NCBI GenBank assembly: GCA_963837515.1
Contig: CAWINT010000007.1
Coordinates: 284,033 to 348,032, forward strand
DNA length: 64,000 nt
Direction of reading: 5' to 3'
Source: RYN-230 sp963837515
Lineage (GTDB): Bacteria > Actinomycetota > Actinomycetes > Streptosporangiales > Streptosporangiaceae
The notes beneath the pieces were generated by a model that had not been told where the DNA came from, ran no database searches, and saw only the letters and a program-made list of their open reading frames with translations. The position numbers and the translations under genes were made by a program. Shown here in pieces: positions 29,684 through 36,408 of the stretch (the stretch's first letter is position 1; each line of letters begins with the position of its first letter).

Positions 29684-31365
29684 GCGAAGTCCTCCTCGCC
29701 GGCCCGGGCGGTCCAGGCGGCGAAGGTTTCGCCGTCACCGCGGCCGGCCTCGAACCGGCGCAGCACGCGCTCCAGGTAGTCGGGCAGGTCCTCGGCCGTG
29801 GTCTTGAGCCCGCGGATCTTGCGGCCGAAGCCCGACCCGGCCCCGTCCCCGCCGCCGAGGCGGCCGCCCAGGTGGACCTGGAATCCCTCGGTCTGGGTTC
29901 CGTCCGGCCCGGTGACCAGCGACCCCTTGAGGCCGATGTCCGCCGTCTGGATCCGGGCGCAGGAGTTGGGGCAGCCATTCACGTTGATCGTGACCGGTTC
30001 GCTGAAGTCCGGCAGCCGCCGCTCCAGCTCGGCGATGGCCTGCCCGGCCCGGGCCTTGGTTTCGACGATCGCCAGCTTGCAGAACTCGATGCCGGTGCAG
30101 GCCATGGTGTGCCGCCGGAACACGCTCGGCGCGGCCGGCAGGTCGGCCGCGTCCAGCGCCGCGGTCAGCCCGGCCACGCTCGCTTCCGGCACGTCCAGGA
30201 TCACCATCTTCTGCTCGGTGGTGGTCCGCACCCGGCCGCTGCCGTACCGGGCCGCGAGGTCGGCGACCCGGGCCAGGGCGGCCCCGGACATCCGGCCGAC
30301 CCGGGGGGCGAAACCGACGTAGTAGCGGCCGTCCCGCTGCTCGTGCACCCCGACATGGTCACGCCGCCCATCCCGCGGCGCGGACGGCGGGGGACCGTCC
30401 GGCAGCGCGTAGCCCAGGTACTCCTTCTCCAGTACTTCCAGGAACTTCTCGGGGCCCCAGTCGGCGATGAGGAACTTGAGCCGGGCCCGGTGCCGCAGCC
30501 GCCGGTAGCCGTAGTCGCGGAACACCGCGGTCACCGCGGCCCAGACCTCGGTGACCTGCTCCGGCGACACGAACGCGTTCAGCCGGTGGGCCAGCATGGG
30601 GTTGGTGGACAGCCCGCCGCCCACCCACAGGTCATAACCCGGCTCCCCGTCCGGGCCGGGCACACCGACGAAGGACACGTCGTTGATCTCGTGCACCGTG
30701 CACTGGGCGGCACAGCCGCTCATCACCGACTTGTACTTGCGGGGCAGATTGGAAAACGCCGGGTCGCCGATCCAGCGCGCGGTGGTCGCCGCGATCTGCG
30801 GTGTGGCGTCGATCAGCTCGCCGGCGTCGATGCCCGCCAGCGGGCAGCCCAGCACCACGCGCGGGGTGTCCCCGCAGGCTTCCATGCTGGACAGCCCGAC
30901 CGCCTCCAGGGTCTCCCAGATAGCGGGCACATCCTCGATGCGGATCCAGTGGAACTGGATGTTCTGCCGGTCGGTGAGGTCCGCGGTGCCGCGGGCGTAG
31001 CGGTCCGAGAGCTGGGCCAGCGCGCGCAGCTGGCCGTCGCTCAGCTGGCCGCCGTCGATCCGGACCCGGAGCATGAAGTACTCGTCGTCCAGCTGCTCGG
31101 GCTCCAGCGCCCCGGTCTTCCCGCCGTCGATCCCCGGGCGGCGCTGGGTGTACAGGCCGTACCAGCGGAACCGGCCGCGCAGGTCGGCCGGGTCGATGGA
31201 GCCGAAACCGCGCTTGGCGTAGACATCGATGATCCGCTGACGGACGTTCAGCCCGTCATCGTTCTTCTTGGTTTCCTCGCTGGCGTTCAGCGGCTCGCGG
31301 TACCCGAGCGCCCACTGGCCCTGGCCTTTGCGGGTCTGCCCGCGTGGGCGGGGGGCTGCTGGCAT
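29680..31365 (-). CDS. sirA: Ferredoxin-dependent sulfite (or nitrite) reductase
   Basis: A 561-residue siroheme/[4Fe-4S] reductase. The duplicated half-domains are visible (DRQNIQFHWIRIEDVP and EQKMVILDVPEASV). The cluster-binding Cys are in TMACTGIEFCKLAI and NVNGCPNSCARIQ. It is the first enzyme gene behind the leader peptide and is followed by the zinc protein, cysH and the chelatase. That context favours sulfite rather than nitrite as substrate; sequence alone does not separate them fully. The ATG at 31365 has GAAGGG about ten bases upstream. Regulation by a Cys-containing leader peptide is likely. Confidence 0.92.
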   Translation of the reverse strand: MPAAPRPRGQTRKGQGQWALGYREPLNASEETKKNDDGLNVRQRIIDVYAKRGFGSIDPADLRGRFRWYGLYTQRRPGIDGGKTGALEPEQLDDEYFMLRVRIDGGQLSDGQLRALAQLSDRYARGTADLTDRQNIQFHWIRIEDVPAIWETLEAVGLSSMEACGDTPRVVLGCPLAGIDAGELIDATPQIAATTARWIGDPAFSNLPRKYKSVMSGCAAQCTVHEINDVSFVGVPGPDGEPGYDLWVGGGLSTNPMLAHRLNAFVSPEQVTEVWAAVTAVFRDYGYRRLRHRARLKFLIADWGPEKFLEVLEKEYLGYALPDGPPPSAPRDGRRDHVGVHEQRDGRYYVGFAPRVGRMSGAALARVADLAARYGSGRVRTTTEQKMVILDVPEASVAGLTAALDAADLPAAPSVFRRHTMACTGIEFCKLAIVETKARAGQAIAELERRLPDFSEPVTINVNGCPNSCARIQTADIGLKGSLVTGPDGTQTEGFQVHLGGRLGGGDGAGSGFGRKIRGLKTTAEDLPDYLERVLRRFEAGRGDGETFAAWTARAGEEDFA

Positions 31366-31408
31366 CTGGCGCGTCCCTTCGTGTCAATGGGGGCCCGCGC
31401 CGCGGCAG

Positions 31409-31440
31409 GCAGCCGTAACCGGCTGCACCGGTGGAGCCGG
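31409..31440 (-). promoter_or_regulatory. Mutually exclusive hairpins in the leader of the sulfite-reductase operon
   Basis: Two stems share bases. One pairs 31409-31415 with 31420-31426 (7 bp, loop of four). The other pairs 31419-31424 with 31435-31440 (6 bp). They cannot form together, which is the layout of an attenuator. They lie between the leader-peptide stop and the sulfite reductase start. Confidence 0.5.
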
Positions 31441-31512
31441 GCGGCCGTCAGACAGGGAAGCTATCGGGGCGCCGGGCACCGGCCGCGGCACGCGCCCGAG
31501 ATCGGGCGGTGG

Positions 31513-31599
31513 TCAGCGGCCGTGCCGACAGACTGCGCTGCGCACCCGTTGCAGGTCGACATGCCTGCGGGCGACCAGAAGGGGATCGGCAGCGCTCAC
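31513..31599 (-). CDS. Cys-containing leader peptide of the sulfur operon
   Basis: A 28-residue ORF, GTG at 31599, stop at 31513. The peptide contains LLVARRHVDLQRV followed by RSAVC and a short basic tail. This matches the R-H-V-D-L...R-V-x-S-A-x-C pattern of the putative leader peptides found ahead of sulfur-assimilation genes in Streptomyces and relatives. The single Cys codon near the end could make ribosome progress depend on Cys-tRNA charging. It precedes sulfite reductase by about 150 nt, with alternative hairpins between. The sensing mechanism is inference. Confidence 0.72.
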   Translation of the reverse strand: MSAADPLLVARRHVDLQRVRSAVCRHGR

Positions 31600-31785
31600 G
31601 ACACGAGGATCACACGCCCGGCAGCCGTCTGTCGAGGCAGATTCTGCTACCGAAAAGATTCCGGTGCTCACCCGCCCGCCCGGCGCCGCTGTGCCCGTGT
31701 CCACGCGGGCAGCAACCGGCCTGCCCACTGCTTCTATTCCGTCCCGCCAAGGGGCCAAGGCGATTTACCCCGCTTACCCGGTGAT

Positions 31786-31806
31786 CCCGGGGGGCCGTCC
31801 CCCGGG
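31786..31806 (-). terminator. Hairpin after the whiB / small Cys-rich gene pair
   Basis: Perfect 8-bp stem (CCCGGGGG with CCCCCGGG, 5-nt loop) ten bases beyond the stop of the 45-aa gene. It probably ends that transcript. Its sequence resembles the core of the dispersed repeat near 49.2 and 50.1 kb. Confidence 0.5.
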
Positions 31807-31816
31807 TTGGCAGAAC

Positions 31817-31954
31817 TCAGCCCTGCCGTACCCAGTTCAGCGCGGCGGCGCTGGTGGGCTGCGGCAGGGCTGAGATCGCTTTGTGCTGGCAATCGCACCA
31901 GCTGCCACCGGGGCAATCCTGGTGCTCGCGCCGACGGCACGGCAGGCAGATCAT
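31817..31954 (-). CDS. Small Cys/His-rich protein downstream of whiB
   Basis: A 45-residue ORF with ATG at 31954. The N-terminal half reads C-L-P-C...H-x2-C...C-D-C-Q-H, a compact Cys/His cluster (three Cys and two His within CPGGSWCDCQH and its neighbours) likely to hold zinc. Similar tiny proteins with a C-P-G-G-x-W-C-D-C-Q-H core are common in actinobacteria and their phages. It starts 15 nt after the WhiB stop in the same direction, so it may be co-expressed. The ribosome site is weak and the function unknown. Confidence 0.55.
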   Translation of the reverse strand: MICLPCRRREHQDCPGGSWCDCQHKAISALPQPTSAAALNWVRQG

Positions 31955-31968
31955 CTGCCCGGCCTGGA

Positions 31969-32268
31969 TCAGGCGGCGTTCGCGCGCCGCATGCGGCGAC
32001 GCCGCTCGGAGGAACGCTCGTCCTCGTTCAGGCCACCCCAGGTGCCGTACTTCTCCGGCCGTGAGATCGCGTAGTCCAGGCACTCGGTGCGGACTGGGCA
32101 GGCGGCGCACAGCGCCTTGGCCTTGCGCTCACGGATCTCCCGCTCGGGCTGGCGTTCCCCGTCCGGGCCGAAGAAGAGCACGACATCGGTGCCGCGGCAC
32201 GCGGCGGCATCTTGCCAGCCCCAGTTCGGCCGGGGAGGCAGGGTAACCTGCCGCCGTACCTCAGACAT
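31969..32268 (-). CDS. WhiB-family iron-sulfur transcription regulator
   Basis: A 99-residue Wbl protein. Cys24, Cys54, Cys57 and Cys63 form the cluster-binding set (CAACPVRTEC for the last three). The YGTWGG turn and NEDERSSERRRRMRR basic tail follow. Wbl proteins bind a [4Fe-4S] cluster sensitive to NO or oxygen and contact the sigma factor. GAGGAG sits nine bases before the ATG. I cannot assign it confidently to WhiB1, WhiB4 or another subgroup. The gene is divergent from the GYP-rich protein gene across a 470-nt gap. Confidence 0.93.
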   Translation of the reverse strand: MSEVRRQVTLPPRPNWGWQDAAACRGTDVVLFFGPDGERQPEREIRERKAKALCAACPVRTECLDYAISRPEKYGTWGGLNEDERSSERRRRMRRANAA

Positions 32269-32738
32269 GATTTAGACTCCTCAATAGGCTAAGTTTTGTT
32301 TCTGCCGTCCAGCCGACCCTCTGGTTGCTTCGGACGTTTGGTTCCGCGCGTGCGGCTTTGCCCCGTCGTAGGTATGCAACGCGCTGCATCACCTACGTGT
32401 TCCCGGGGTGCGGGCACCCACAAGGCACCCGTGATGTCACGGAAGTGCGCTTGTGTGGCAACCCTGCCGGATGAGCGACGGCCAACCCGGTGCCGACTCT
32501 GCCGTGCTCAGTCGAAACCAGCCCAGTCCAGCGGACCGATGATCAATGATGCCATCCGGCGGGCCTGTTCCGCAGGCGGGATCGCGAATCTGGCGGCACG
32601 GATCTTCCCCCGTGCGTGCCCGTGGCCGGCCCCCGATTCCCGGGGCCCGGGTAGCCGCAGCGTCTGCCGCGGGCCGGGCCGGCTGATCCGCGTGGTAGTG
32701 CCGAGTTAATTGGACAAACCTGTTAGTTCGGCGTCACC
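32269..32738. other. 470-nt divergent intergenic region between whiB and the GYP-rich gene
   Basis: No convincing gene. An imperfect palindrome at 32368-32396 (GTAGGTATGCA, 6-nt centre, TGCAT, one unpaired base, ACCTAC) is the clearest structure and could be an operator or small hairpin. A second short hairpin around GCCTG/CAGGC lies near 32570. Promoters for both divergent genes must lie here. Confidence 0.5.
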
Positions 32739-33959
32739 ATGGGCTCCATGTCAGCGTCGGACGCAGCCCCGTTGCCCCGGCTCGGTGAGGTGTTCTTCGA
32801 CGTACGAGGCAACTCCCGCAGCATGCGGCTCAGCTGGTACGCCGATACGGGCGTCGCGGTCTTCTCTATCTGGCAGGGCGGTACCTGCACCGGCACGTTC
32901 CGGCTGCCCATGGACGACCTAGCCCGGATGATCGAGTCGCTGCGCCGCGGCCCCCAGGGCCAGCGGGCCGCGCGCGAGACTCCGGGTGAGGACGGGGCCG
33001 CCCGCGAGGCCGCCGCGGCCCGCGGCGGCCCGGCGCAGGGCGGCCCGGGCGGCCCGGACTCCGGGCAGGCCACCGTGTCCATGCGGCTGCCATCCGGCCC
33101 GGACGGCGGAGCCGGCCAGCGCCACGATGACCGCGGCGAGCCCGGGTACGCGCCCGGGCCGGGGACCGGCCCAGGGCCGGCCTACCGACGGGACCCGGGC
33201 GGCTACCCCGACCCGCTCAGCCCGGCGTATCCGGGCGAGCCCGCGGCGGCGAGCTACCCGGGCGGCTCGGGCGACTTCCCGGCGGGTGGGCACGGCTACC
33301 CGGACGTCCCGGTCACCGGGGACTACCGCCGGGGCGGCACCGGGCCCCGGGGCTACCCTGACCAGCCGGCCGGGGAGTACGGGCGGCCCAGCTCCAGCGG
33401 GGGCTACCCGGCGGAGCCGGGGTACCCGGCGGACCCCGGCTACCCGGACGTCCCGGTCACCGGGGACTACCGGCGCGGCGGGCTACGCCGCCAGGACGAG
33501 CCCGGGTACCGGGACCCCGGCTACCCGGACGGCCCGGCCACGGGCGACTACCGGCCCGGGGCGTCCGGCAGCCATCGCCGCGGCGACCCGGGCTACCCGG
33601 CCGGGCCGGAGGAGTACCGTCGCGGGCCCGGAGGCAGCCACCGGCGGGGGGCCGGCTACCCGGCCGACCCCGGCTACCCGGCTGACCCCGGCTACCCCGC
33701 CGACCCCGGCTACCCGGCCGAGACCCCGGCGCGCTACTCCCGCGATGAGGACCGGGCGGATTTTCCCGGTGAGGGCGGCGGCGGTTCGGGCGGGTATCCG
33801 GCCGCCCCGGATTATCACCGGGACGAGTGGGGCGACGACACCGCCGATCAGGCGGTGCCGGACTACGGTGCGGCGCCGCCCCCGGAATCTCATCCGTATG
33901 GGCGGCCACGCGCTAATCGCGAGTCCCGCGAGCGCGGCCGCTATCCCGGCCGGCATTGA
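32739..33959 (+). CDS. Conserved N-terminal domain protein with long Gly/Tyr/Pro-rich repeat tail
   Basis: A 406-residue protein of unknown function. The first ~75 residues look like a folded domain (LGEVFFDVRGNSRSMRLSW, VAVFSIWQGG, FRLPMDDLARMIESLRRG). The rest is low complexity, dominated by GYP repeats: GYPADP four times in a row at about 33650-33724, and GYPDVPVTGDYRRGG twice (about 33296-33336 and 33440-33480) with a third variant. Tyr and Arg are regularly spaced, as in proteins that phase-separate or bind surfaces. It has no signal peptide or TM segment. Start ATG 32739 or 32748 cannot be decided. Neighbours are whiB and lsr2. Confidence 0.8.
   Translation: MGSMSASDAAPLPRLGEVFFDVRGNSRSMRLSWYADTGVAVFSIWQGGTCTGTFRLPMDDLARMIESLRRGPQGQRAARETPGEDGAAREAAAARGGPAQGGPGGPDSGQATVSMRLPSGPDGGAGQRHDDRGEPGYAPGPGTGPGPAYRRDPGGYPDPLSPAYPGEPAAASYPGGSGDFPAGGHGYPDVPVTGDYRRGGTGPRGYPDQPAGEYGRPSSSGGYPAEPGYPADPGYPDVPVTGDYRRGGLRRQDEPGYRDPGYPDGPATGDYRPGASGSHRRGDPGYPAGPEEYRRGPGGSHRRGAGYPADPGYPADPGYPADPGYPAETPARYSRDEDRADFPGEGGGGSGGYPAAPDYHRDEWGDDTADQAVPDYGAAPPPESHPYGRPRANRESRERGRYPGRH
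33650..33724 (+). repeat. 18-nt tandem repeat coding GYPADP
   Basis: Four near-identical 18-nt units encode GYPADP, GYPADP, GYPADP and GYPAE. They lie in the disordered tail of the GYP-rich protein. Confidence 0.8.
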
Positions 33960-33990
33960 CCCGGCCCGGGCGTGCATTGACCCGCGGTTA

Positions 33991-34035
33991 ACCGCCCGGC
34001 GGTCAGCCGGCCACAGTGGCAGTTGGCCGGGCGGT
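33991..34035 (+). terminator. Hairpin after the GYP-rich gene
   Basis: Perfect 10-bp stem (ACCGCCCGGC at 33991-34000 with GCCGGGCGGT at 34026-34035) about 30 nt past the stop. The rest of the 308-nt gap to lsr2 shows no gene. Confidence 0.6.
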
Positions 34036-34236
34036 ATCGGCCTCCGCAGCCGTCACGCCACGGGCCCGGCTCAATGGTCACCGCTGTCCTTCCTGCTAGC
34101 GCCCGGCCGGGGCACCGGACGATCGGTGCGGCGCGGCCGGTCATGGGCGGTCCTGGCCGGCTCCGAATGGCCGCCTCCGGGCGTTGCCGGCGCCCCGTCT
34201 TTGGGTGTCGTTATGGTTGGGCCGCTCGTGGCGGGA

Positions 34237-34242
34237 TATATT
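34237..34242 (+). promoter_or_regulatory. Candidate -10 box (TATATT) before lsr2
   Basis: A rare AT-rich hexamer in this GC-rich gap, 26 nt ahead of the lsr2 start and before a GGAAGGGGGG ribosome site. No good -35 box at ideal spacing was found. Confidence 0.35.
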
Positions 34243-34267
34243 TGCCACAGAGGAAGGGGGGCCTCAA

Positions 34268-34606
34268 GTGGCACAGAAGGTTTCCGTCACATTTGCCTGT
34301 GACTACGACCAGAAAGCGATTCCCGAGGGCCAGCACCAGACCAGGCGGTTCAGCCTGGACGGCCGGGAGTACGAGATTGACCTGTGCGCCAAGCACAGCC
34401 AAAAGTTTGACGACGTCGTGGGGCGGTATGCCACCCGGGCGCGCCGGGGTTCGGCCCGGGTCAGCCGGGCCAAGCGGCGCACCACGGCACATCGCCAGCA
34501 CAGTGCCGCCATACGCAGCTGGGCCAAAAAATCGGGGATAGCGGTCAGCGATCGCGGGCGCATTCCCTCTGACGTGGTCGCCCGGTACGAGGCCGACCAC
34601 GGCTAG
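34268..34606 (+). CDS. lsr2: Lsr2-family nucleoid protein
   Basis: A 112-residue Lsr2 homolog, an actinobacterial H-NS-like protein that silences AT-rich DNA. The N-terminal dimerisation part has FSLDGREYEIDLCAKHSQKFDDVV. The C-terminal DNA-binding part has SAAIRSWAKKSGIAVSDRGRIPSDVVARYE, where RGRIP is the AT-minor-groove hook. Two Cys in the N-terminal domain (FACDYD, DLCAKH) are not usual in Lsr2. GTG start after GGAAGGGGGG. The 3' end overlaps the convergent MscS gene by four bases. Genomes often carry two copies; this may be the second paralog. Confidence 0.9.
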   Translation: MAQKVSVTFACDYDQKAIPEGQHQTRRFSLDGREYEIDLCAKHSQKFDDVVGRYATRARRGSARVSRAKRRTTAHRQHSAAIRSWAKKSGIAVSDRGRIPSDVVARYEADHG

Positions 34607-35505
34607 CGGGCGTCGTCACGGCGATCCGGATCCTGGCCGTCGGCCGGCGGGTCGTCGTGGCCTGGCCCGGTGCTGCCCGGCGGCCCGGAGGCATCCCCGC
34701 GTGACTCGGCCGGGACGGCCGCGACCGTCCCGGCCGTTGCCTGCTGCGGCGTGACCTGGGGGGACCCGGTCAGGTCCAGCGGCGGGACCGGGGCCGACCC
34801 GGGCGCCGCGGAGCCCGGCCGCGATCCGGTCAGCGGTCCCACCGCCGCCGCCAGCACCTGGGAATTGGGCAGATTGAGCACCCCGTCCTCGGTGTCGATG
34901 CGCAGGTAGGTGATCCCTATCTCGGTGACCATGCCCTCGGTCACGCCGCCCAGGGCCCCGGACTTCAGCCGGATCTGGTCGCCTACCGTGAACGGCCGGG
35001 ACAGCAGCAACACGAGCCCGGCGAACACATTGGCCAGCGACTGCTGCCCGGCGATTCCGAGCAGGATGGTGGTGACCGCACCGCCGACCAGCAACTGCCC
35101 GATCGGGACCTTCATGAGCTCCAGAGCGAGCAGCAACGCACCCACCCCGCCGACCAGCAGGATGGCATACCGGACCACGGCCGCATGGCCCGCTCCTACG
35201 GCCGGGGAAAGCATGTCCCGGGCCTTCCCGGCCAGCCCGACCACGGCCACGGCGGCCAGGATGCAGAAGGCCGTGATACCCGCGGCCGCCACGAGTTTCG
35301 CCGTGAGGTGGCCCTTCCCGCTCCAGTCCGTGAATTCCCCGCGGGCCTGGGCGGTCACGCCCGCGGCGATGAGGGCCAGCACCAGCGCGATGATGGACCG
35401 CCACGGGCGGCTGTGCGCCCGGGCCGTGGCGACCCGCTCATTCACCTTCGCCATGTGCTCAGCCAGGTCCAGCTGCCGTTTCTCGTGCAGATCCACGTAG
35501 CCCAT
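34603..35505 (-). CDS. Mechanosensitive channel, MscS family
   Basis: A 300-residue membrane protein. TM segments lie at ~38-55, 72-92, 108-128 and 133-160. The MscS pore helix and beta domain read GIAGQQSLANVFAGLVLLLSRPFTVGDQI, then EGMVTEIGITYLRIDTEDG and LPNSQVLAAAV. The C-terminal alpha/beta domain of E. coli MscS is missing and is replaced by a ~70-residue Pro/Gly/Ala-rich tail. It probably protects against osmotic downshift. Convergent overlap with lsr2; the acetate transporter gene lies upstream behind its terminator. Confidence 0.88.
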   Translation of the reverse strand: MGYVDLHEKRQLDLAEHMAKVNERVATARAHSRPWRSIIALVLALIAAGVTAQARGEFTDWSGKGHLTAKLVAAAGITAFCILAAVAVVGLAGKARDMLSPAVGAGHAAVVRYAILLVGGVGALLLALELMKVPIGQLLVGGAVTTILLGIAGQQSLANVFAGLVLLLSRPFTVGDQIRLKSGALGGVTEGMVTEIGITYLRIDTEDGVLNLPNSQVLAAAVGPLTGSRPGSAAPGSAPVPPLDLTGSPQVTPQQATAGTVAAVPAESRGDASGPPGSTGPGHDDPPADGQDPDRRDDAR

Positions 35506-35525
35506 CCTGCCCGGGCCGCCTCGAG

Positions 35526-35565
35526 CAATGATCCCGGGGGCCTGGCCGGCCGCCCGGGATCATTG
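35526..35565 (-). terminator. Terminator hairpin after the acetate transporter gene
   Basis: Perfect 13-bp stem, CAATGATCCCGGG at 35526-35538 with CCCGGGATCATTG at 35553-35565, loop of 14. It lies just after the stop of the minus-strand transporter gene and before the mscS start. Confidence 0.75.
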
Positions 35566-35612
35566 ATCGGCTGGGATGCGCGTGACCGCGCGCGGTCAGC
35601 CGTGCACCGGGG

Positions 35613-36254
35613 CTACACCCGCGGCGCGAGCAGCGGGCGGCCGACCGGCGCGGCTATCCGGCCACCCATGCCGTTGGCCACCCCGGCGGCCGAGGTGTAC
35701 CAGGCCACCACCGCGGTCAGCACGCCGAGGTAGCCGCCGATCTTGACCGTCTCGCTGCTGCCGGCGAAGTTGCCGATGAACAGGACGATCTCGGTGGCCT
35801 CCAGGGTGAGGAACACCCCGAACACGGCCAGGTTGATCTGGGTGCTCCACAGCAGCATGTACGTGTTGAAGATGGCGAAGGCGAGCAGGATCCAGCCCAG
35901 GTCCTTGTCGAACTTGCCGGCGGTAGCCGGGTGCAGCAGCAGCTTGGAGCCGACGAGCTGGAAATAGAGGAAGAGCCCGATCCAGAACCCGCCGTAAGTG
36001 GCGAAGGCGGTGGCCCCGAACACGTTCCGGTTGCGGAACTCCCACATCCCGGCCAGCAGCTGGCACAGGCCGCCGTAGGCGAGCGCGTAGCCGAGCCAGG
36101 CCAGGCCGCTGGCGGCGTTCATCCACCCGGCGTTGAACGCCGACAGCAGGAACGTGGTCAGGGCGAAGGCGGCGAGCCCGAGCGGTGCCGGGTCGGCGAT
36201 GCCGGAGACCGGGGCAGCCACGTTGGTGGCGGGTAGGTCTTCATTGACGCTCAC
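35613..36254 (-). CDS. Acetate uptake transporter (SatP/GPR1-FUN34-YaaH family)
   Basis: A 213-residue protein with six predicted TM helices. The N-terminal family motif around NPAPLGL appears as ADPAPLGLAAFALTTFLLSAF. Further conserved blocks are YGGLCQLLAGMWEFRNRN and FGATAFATYGGFWIGL. The family carries acetate or succinate with protons. A single gene with its own terminator. Confidence 0.92.
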   Translation of the reverse strand: MSVNEDLPATNVAAPVSGIADPAPLGLAAFALTTFLLSAFNAGWMNAASGLAWLGYALAYGGLCQLLAGMWEFRNRNVFGATAFATYGGFWIGLFLYFQLVGSKLLLHPATAGKFDKDLGWILLAFAIFNTYMLLWSTQINLAVFGVFLTLEATEIVLFIGNFAGSSETVKIGGYLGVLTAVVAWYTSAAGVANGMGGRIAAPVGRPLLAPRV

Positions 36255-36408
36255 GTGCTTCCTCCCGACAAAACAGGACAGAATGGTCTAAAGTTCCTCT
36301 TTCGTCTTCACAGATGGCTCAGCAGAACCAGACGGAAGATCTGTCCTGAGCGTAACGCCGGATACCGGCCAGGGGGAGACCCAGGTTTTCGGGCCGCTGA
36401 CGGTTGCA

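Noticed and set aside
32296..32709. Plus-strand ORF in the whiB upstream region
   Set aside because: Arg/Cys/Pro-rich, no ribosome site, no motif; more likely regulatory DNA.
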